A stretch of 64,000 bases of DNA from Chloroflexota bacterium. Its GTDB lineage: Bacteria > Chloroflexota > Anaerolineae > Caldilineales > Caldilineaceae. The position numbers and the translations under genes were made by a program. Positions 59,648 to 64,000 of the stretch are shown here, piece after piece. Below the pieces are notes generated by a model. That model saw nothing but the letters and a program-made list of their open reading frames with translations, ran no database searches and was not told the DNA's origin. The stretch spans positions 186,001 through 250,000 of the forward strand of contig BOKO01000006.1 of the NCBI GenBank assembly GCA_016861025.1. The letters run 5' to 3'. The first letter of the stretch is position 1. Every line of letters begins with the position of its first letter.

Positions 59648-62218
59648 CTAACGCCGAATCACTGGCAGGAAGAACTGCAACGCCACCCACGCATCGGTGG
59701 TCGCCTGGTTGTTTTCTGGAATCGTTTCCGGCCCTGCCGAGTCGATCGCCAGCGCCACCGGCAGGCGCATGTCCAGCGGCGCGTCAGGCAGGCCGACCGT
59801 GAGCACAAAGTTGCGGTCATCGCCAAAGCTGAGCGGCTGCGACAGCGTCCAGACCATCGTACTGCCATTGACCACCGGCGTCACACCCAGGGTGTCGGCA
59901 ACGTAGGTCAGGCTGATGTGCAGTGTAGCGGTAATCGCGACTGCAACCGCATCGGTTGCGCCCTTGTTGCCAAATGTAATCGGGATTGCCGCCGCACTCG
60001 CCGCCGGCCCTGGCGCCAGCGGCGGCGCCGTGAGATAGGCGTCGACGTCAGGCGTCGTCACTTCAGCCATCGCCAGCTTGAAGACTATCCCATCGAGGCA
60101 GAGCCAACTGTCGCAGTCACCGAAGGTCGTGTCGAACGCGCCTGGCGTGGTTGGGAAGGAGTCGGAGTCGGTGTAACCCGCCACCAGCACGACGCCTGGC
60201 GCTGCCACACCGATGCCGAGGCCAAGATCATTGTCGCTGGCGCCGACATAGCTGCCGTAGATCAAGTCATTGGCGCCCTGCCCGGCGGGACGCAACCGCG
60301 CCACGAAGACATCGTCCGATCCCGCACGTTCACGCTGATATGCGCCTGCAGTGACGGGGAAATCCTGTGAGCCGGTTTCGCCTGTGACGTAGATGTCGCC
60401 ACTGGCATCGAGCGCCAGGTCGCTTTCCTCGAGCACTTCGTAATCAGCGCCGCCCAGAAAAGTTGCATAGCGCAGATCGGCGGCGCCCTGACTGCCGAGA
60501 TTGAAGCGCGCCACGAATGCATCCGCCCAGCCGCTGCGCGAGCGAGCAAAGGCGCCAGGTGTGGTCATCATTTCCTCGTCCGAGGTGTAGCCGCTAATAT
60601 AGACATCTCCGGCAGCATCCAGGGCAATGGCGTGCCCCTCGGTGACACCGTTGGAATCGATGCTGCTGTGTGAGCCGAATAAGGTGCTGTAGCGCAGGTC
60701 GGAGGCGCCTTGACCGCCTGGGAAGAACTTGATTACGAAGGAACGCGCCCCACGCACCATGGGGCCGGGATCAAAGGCGCCTACGGTGGAGGGAAAATCG
60801 GGCCAGATATGGATGTAGTCAGAGCCTTCGACAGCGTGATAGCCGGTGATGTAGGCAAAGCCAGCAGCATCGACGGCAATGTCGCTGCCGCGTTCTTCGT
60901 AGCCTCCGCCAATGAAGGTGCTATACAGCAAGTCCGCGCTCCCACCTCCAGCCGGGTTGAACACGCTGAGGATGATGTCGTCTTTGAGACCATATTCTTC
61001 ACGTGCGAAGATGCGCTTGAACGCGCCAGGGGTTGTTGGAAAGTCCCACGACGTTGTGAAGCCCGTGACAAAAATACGCCCATCGGCGCTGACAGCGATG
61101 CCTTGCCCGTTATCGTCGCCGCCGGAAACCACTCCGGGCAGATAGGAGCCGCCCAGATAGGTGCTATAAACAAGTCGACCGTCGGCGCCGAGTTTAGCCA
61201 CGAAGGCGTCGCCGCAGTTGAGGGTCTTGTCGTTGTGCGTTTCACATGGTTCACCGCCGTTGTAGGTCGTGTCAAAGGCGCCCGCCGTTGTGGGAAAGTC
61301 GTTGGAGAAGGTTTGACCTGTGATGTATGCCGCGCCGTTGGCGTCGATGGTAATGGCGTTGCTCTGATCCATCCACCAGGTGGCAAACTCTGGCGGTGGG
61401 TTATAAGCGCCCCCCAGATAGGTCAGATAATGCACTCCGCTGCCGTCGGCTTTGAGGCGCGCCACGAAGGCGTCGCTGTTGCCACTCAGCGTCGCGCCGA
61501 GACCAGGCGTGGTGGGCAGGTCGGGCGAAGTGGTGGCGCCAGTGACAAATGCCGCGCCGCTGCTGTCGAGCGCAATATCCGTCGCCGCATCTACACTGCT
61601 GCCGCCGAGGAAGGTGCTCCACACTAACGAGGCAGGAACATCCTCCGGTTGCGCGCTGGTCGCTGCAGTGTTTGCAGGAGCAAGGAGCGGAGGCAGCCAT
61701 GACGTCGCGTGCACATCTGCGCTCTCCACATTCAGGCGTGCAGCGGCCGACGCCATATTGCCGCTGCCTGTTAGCCGCCACGTCCAACGTCCACTCTGCG
61801 CATACACCTCCAGGTGGACGCCCGGATAAAGATTTGCATAGCGTACACCACGCCAGACTGGGACATTTGTGCGCCAACTTGTCGGATCAGCGCCGATGTA
61901 GTAGTGAAGATGCACATCCTGTGCGCCGAAGGGCGTCACCGTTGGAGATGGGTTGGCCCCGTCGAAAGTAATGCGCGTCGCCGACCGCATTCCAAGAGCA
62001 GCGGAGCGACTTACCCACAGCGCATCATCCAGTAGCCAGAGCGTCTCATCGCCAGCACGCACCAGAAAACGTACAGGAGGCTCGAACTGCCCCACATTCT
62101 CGACAAAGAGCAATGAGTTGTCGCCGGGCAGGGATGTCTGCGCTATCGCGTCGCCACTGCCACCCGCTAACCACGTCACGACCACGAAAACAAGTATCCA
62201 AAATCGATGTGTACACAT
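59648..62218 (-). CDS. Secreted SBBP-type beta-propeller repeat protein
   Basis: An 856-residue exported protein. After a signal peptide (CTHRFWILVFVVVTWLAGG...AIAQ), the N-terminal part (about 30-170) contains FVENVGQFEPPVRFLVRAGD and HLEVYAQSGRWTWRL. Then come seven or so SBBP repeats (LVWSTFLGGSSVDAATDIAL, YITGQTFSNDFPTTAGAFD, YSTFIGGGYEERGSDIAVDA). A DUF11-like C-terminal region (about 740-845) ends in FLPVIRR, the motif shared with other exported proteins. Probably surface exposed. GGAG precedes ATG 62218 by 8 bases. It is downstream of araD on the same strand, about 100 bases away. Confidence 0.85.
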   Translation of the reverse strand: MCTHRFWILVFVVVTWLAGGSGDAIAQTSLPGDNSLLFVENVGQFEPPVRFLVRAGDETLWLLDDALWVSRSAALGMRSATRITFDGANPSPTVTPFGAQDVHLHYYIGADPTSWRTNVPVWRGVRYANLYPGVHLEVYAQSGRWTWRLTGSGNMASAAARLNVESADVHATSWLPPLLAPANTAATSAQPEDVPASLVWSTFLGGSSVDAATDIALDSSGAAFVTGATTSPDLPTTPGLGATLSGNSDAFVARLKADGSGVHYLTYLGGAYNPPPEFATWWMDQSNAITIDANGAAYITGQTFSNDFPTTAGAFDTTYNGGEPCETHNDKTLNCGDAFVAKLGADGRLVYSTYLGGSYLPGVVSGGDDNGQGIAVSADGRIFVTGFTTSWDFPTTPGAFKRIFAREEYGLKDDIILSVFNPAGGGSADLLYSTFIGGGYEERGSDIAVDAAGFAYITGYHAVEGSDYIHIWPDFPSTVGAFDPGPMVRGARSFVIKFFPGGQGASDLRYSTLFGSHSSIDSNGVTEGHAIALDAAGDVYISGYTSDEEMMTTPGAFARSRSGWADAFVARFNLGSQGAADLRYATFLGGADYEVLEESDLALDASGDIYVTGETGSQDFPVTAGAYQRERAGSDDVFVARLRPAGQGANDLIYGSYVGASDNDLGLGIGVAAPGVVLVAGYTDSDSFPTTPGAFDTTFGDCDSWLCLDGIVFKLAMAEVTTPDVDAYLTAPPLAPGPAASAAAIPITFGNKGATDAVAVAITATLHISLTYVADTLGVTPVVNGSTMVWTLSQPLSFGDDRNFVLTVGLPDAPLDMRLPVALAIDSAGPETIPENNQATTDAWVALQFFLPVIRR

Positions 62219-62322
62219 TTAGGGGTCTCCATCTTTCTTAATCGCCAGCTTTTCGTCACGGGAGAACAGCATGCCAGGCGCTGCAGTTGGCTTGCAACGC
62301 CTGCATTGGGGATGAAGAGAGG

Positions 62323-62964
62323 CTATTGACCGTACACATGCGTGTAGCGATAGTGCAGTTTCGCCACATCCTCGTCGCTGATGCGATCAGGCTGGCCGAT
62401 CTGCAACGCCAGCCACACTGTTGCAGCCACGTCTTCCACCATCACAGCGGCCTTGAGCGCAGCTTTGGCGTTCGGGCCCACGGTGAAGACGCCGTGATTC
62501 TTGAGCAGCACCGCTGGCGATGAACCTATCGACTCGATCACTACCTTGCCGATGTCTTCACCGCCGATCAGCGCAAAGCCGCCGCACGGGATCGGCCCGC
62601 CAAACTCGTCGGCCTGTGCGGTGAGATAAACCGGGATCGACATGCCGTTGGCGGCAAAAGCCGTGGCGTAGCGCGAGTGCGTGTGCACGATGCCGTTGAC
62701 GTCGGGGCGGTGGCGATAGATGTAGAGATGGCTCGCCGTGTCCGACGACGGTTTGAGGTTGCCTTCGACAATGTCGCCTTCCAGATCGACGACGACCATG
62801 TGCTCCGGGCGCAATTCTTCGTAGCGGATGCCCGACGGTTTGATCACCACCAGCCCTGATTGTGGGTCGCGTGCGCTGATGTTGCCGCTTGTCCACGTCA
62901 CCAGATTTTGTTTCGGCAGCTCCAGATGGAGCCAGTGCAATTCTTCTTTGATTGATTCCAGCAT
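62323..62964 (-). CDS. araD: L-ribulose-5-phosphate 4-epimerase
   Basis: A 213-residue class II aldolase-fold enzyme that interconverts L-ribulose-5-phosphate and D-xylulose-5-phosphate. Zinc ligands and substrate motifs are visible: VVIKPSG, SSDTASHLYIY, IVHTHSRYATAFA (His pair) and LKNHGVF (third His). Adjacent to a ribulokinase gene, which favours AraD over the similar fuculose-phosphate aldolase. The gap upstream is filled by GAGATT-type short repeats with a 12-bp inverted repeat. Confidence 0.88.
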   Translation of the reverse strand: MLESIKEELHWLHLELPKQNLVTWTSGNISARDPQSGLVVIKPSGIRYEELRPEHMVVVDLEGDIVEGNLKPSSDTASHLYIYRHRPDVNGIVHTHSRYATAFAANGMSIPVYLTAQADEFGGPIPCGGFALIGGEDIGKVVIESIGSSPAVLLKNHGVFTVGPNAKAALKAAVMVEDVAATVWLALQIGQPDRISDEDVAKLHYRYTHVYGQ

Positions 62965-62977
62965 CGTAATCTCCTTT

Positions 62978-63059
62978 GAGATTGGAGATTGAGAGATTAT
63001 GCGATTAAGCGATTGTAAGATTGCGCAACCTGCTTGCTGTGCCCCTCATCTCCAATCTC
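62978..63059. repeat. GAGATTG-type inverted repeat between araB and araD
   Basis: Arms GAGATTGGAGAT (62978-62989) and ATCTCCAATCTC (63048-63059), 12 bp perfect, set in longer degenerate arrays of the same 7-8-base unit on both sides (about 62975-63100). Same type as the livM/binding-protein repeat at 17293-17356, but with a much longer loop. Confidence 0.85.
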
Positions 63060-63082
63060 CAGTCTCTTAATCTCCCAATCCC

Positions 63083-64000
63083 TTAATCTTTCAATACTCT
63101 TACTTTCAACGCCTTCAACCGCTTCATCACATCGTTGCCGCCGCGTCCGAAGTAGTCGTGAAGCTGTTTGTACTCGGCAAACAATTCGTCGTAGATCGCC
63201 TTCGCTGCCGGATTTGGCGTATACTGCTCGTCGCGCAGCCAGGCCATCGCCCGCGTCGCCTCCTGGATCGTGGCGTAGCCGCCGGCAGCCTCACCCGCCG
63301 CCACCGCTGCATGCATCGCCGAGCCAAAGGCGCCGCCCTGCTTCGTGCCAGCCACCTTGATCGGACGCCCGGTCACGTCGGCGTAAATCTGCATCAGCAG
63401 CCTGTTGCGATCCGGCAGCCCACCCGACGCCACAATCTCATGCACCGCCACATTGCTCGCCTCGAACGCTTCGATGATGACGCGTGTGCCAAAGGCTGTC
63501 GCCTCGATCAGCGCCCGGTAGATTTCCTCCGGTTTTGTCGCCAGCGTCATGCCCACAATTGCGCCAGTCAGATCGACATCGACCAGCACGCTGCGGTTGC
63601 CATTCCACCAATCCAGCGCCACCAGCCCGGACTCGCCCGGCTTGAGCGCCGCCGCCTTCGCCTCGAAGAGATCGTGCAGGCTGACGCCCATCGCCGCGGC
63701 TTCCTGGGTGTAACTGGCCGGTGCGCAGGTTTCCATGAACCACGCAAAGTGATCGCCCACACACGCCTGACCTGCCTCATAGCCGAAAAAACCAGGAATG
63801 ATGCCATCTTCGACGCAACCACACATTCCGGGCACGATGCGGTCATCCTCACTCAGCAACATGTGACAGTTCGACGTGCCCATGATGATGACCATGCGTC
63901 CCGCTTCGCTGACGCCGGCTGCCGGCACAGCCGCGTGGGCGTCTGCGTTGCCGATGGCGACCGCTGTGCCCGGCCGCAACCCCATCCACGCTGCAGCCTG
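63083..64000 (-). CDS. araB: Ribulokinase, C-terminal part (gene continues beyond the window)
   Basis: FGGY-family carbohydrate kinase; the frame is open to base 64000 and continues beyond it, so about 305 C-terminal residues are visible of roughly 550. FGGY features include the conserved MGTSNCHMLLS, MCGCVEDGIIPGFFGYEAGQ, the ASGGLPDRNRLLMQIYADVTG motif near the ATP site, and GGAFGSAMHAAVAAG. With araD it carries L-arabinose breakdown from L-ribulose to D-xylulose-5-phosphate. araA is not in the window. Confidence 0.88.
   Translation of the reverse strand, partial: QAAAWMGLRPGTAVAIGNADAHAAVPAAGVSEAGRMVIIMGTSNCHMLLSEDDRIVPGMCGCVEDGIIPGFFGYEAGQACVGDHFAWFMETCAPASYTQEAAAMGVSLHDLFEAKAAALKPGESGLVALDWWNGNRSVLVDVDLTGAIVGMTLATKPEEIYRALIEATAFGTRVIIEAFEASNVAVHEIVASGGLPDRNRLLMQIYADVTGRPIKVAGTKQGGAFGSAMHAAVAAGEAAGGYATIQEATRAMAWLRDEQYTPNPAAKAIYDELFAEYKQLHDYFGRGGNDVMKRLKALKVRVLKD

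Overview
The window reads as chromosomal DNA of a bacterium, most likely a Chloroflexota (Caldilinea-like) lineage. This is inferred from the high G+C, frequent GTG/TTG starts, large Sec-exported beta-rich proteins carrying a hydrophobic [FY]LPx[IV] motif, and paired Hanks-type kinases. No rRNA, tRNA, CRISPR array, transposase or prophage gene was seen. Nearly all of the window is coding, with about 42 intact genes.

Left part (1-11.9 kb): an XRE-HTH/NB-ARC/TPR regulator is divergent from a giant secreted beta-helix protein. Then come a frameshifted remnant of a glycosidase-like secreted protein, an AlkD-type DNA glycosylase, an S9 peptidase and a 26-codon DUF4058 stub. Centre-left (12-22.5 kb): an MFS carrier, then a branched-chain-amino-acid-type ABC transporter operon (livG, livF, a new 58-codon membrane ORF, livH, livM, the binding lipoprotein) running into a glutamine-synthetase-like gene and an amidohydrolase. 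The last two together correspond to the two halves of FluG. Each of the three gaps at the 3' end of this operon holds a 23-26 bp inverted repeat whose arms are built from short tandem repeats. A convergent MarR gene closes the block.

Centre (22.5-37.8 kb): aldo/keto reductase, dtd, and a radical-SAM DNA-repair gene with a LexA-like box inside its promoter and an apparently leaderless start. A dihydroorotate-dehydrogenase-like gene follows, then two overlapping Ser/Thr kinase genes divergent from an FHA/winged-helix regulator, an ECF sigma factor, a large DUF11/beta-propeller secreted protein, and a bacterial protein with a PHAX-type RNA-binding domain.

Right part (37.8-64 kb): a P-type ATPase with a long leader, an SLC13 permease, a secreted protein of unknown function, patatin, and a tightly packed 2-oxoacid dehydrogenase E1alpha-E1beta-E2-rsmI operon. 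Next is a small exported protein made of five identical decapeptides, a UvrD-like protein with altered helicase motifs, an aminotransferase, a LysE-type exporter, a CAP/LysM cell-wall protein, a small membrane protein, a PLP lyase with a 5'UTR hairpin, a DUF302 protein, an SBBP-repeat secreted protein, and araD with araB, which runs off the window.

The most unusual items are the decapeptide-repeat exported protein (50707-50976), the PHAX-domain protein (36914-37774), the tandem-repeat hairpins of the liv operon, and the LexA-box leaderless radical-SAM gene.
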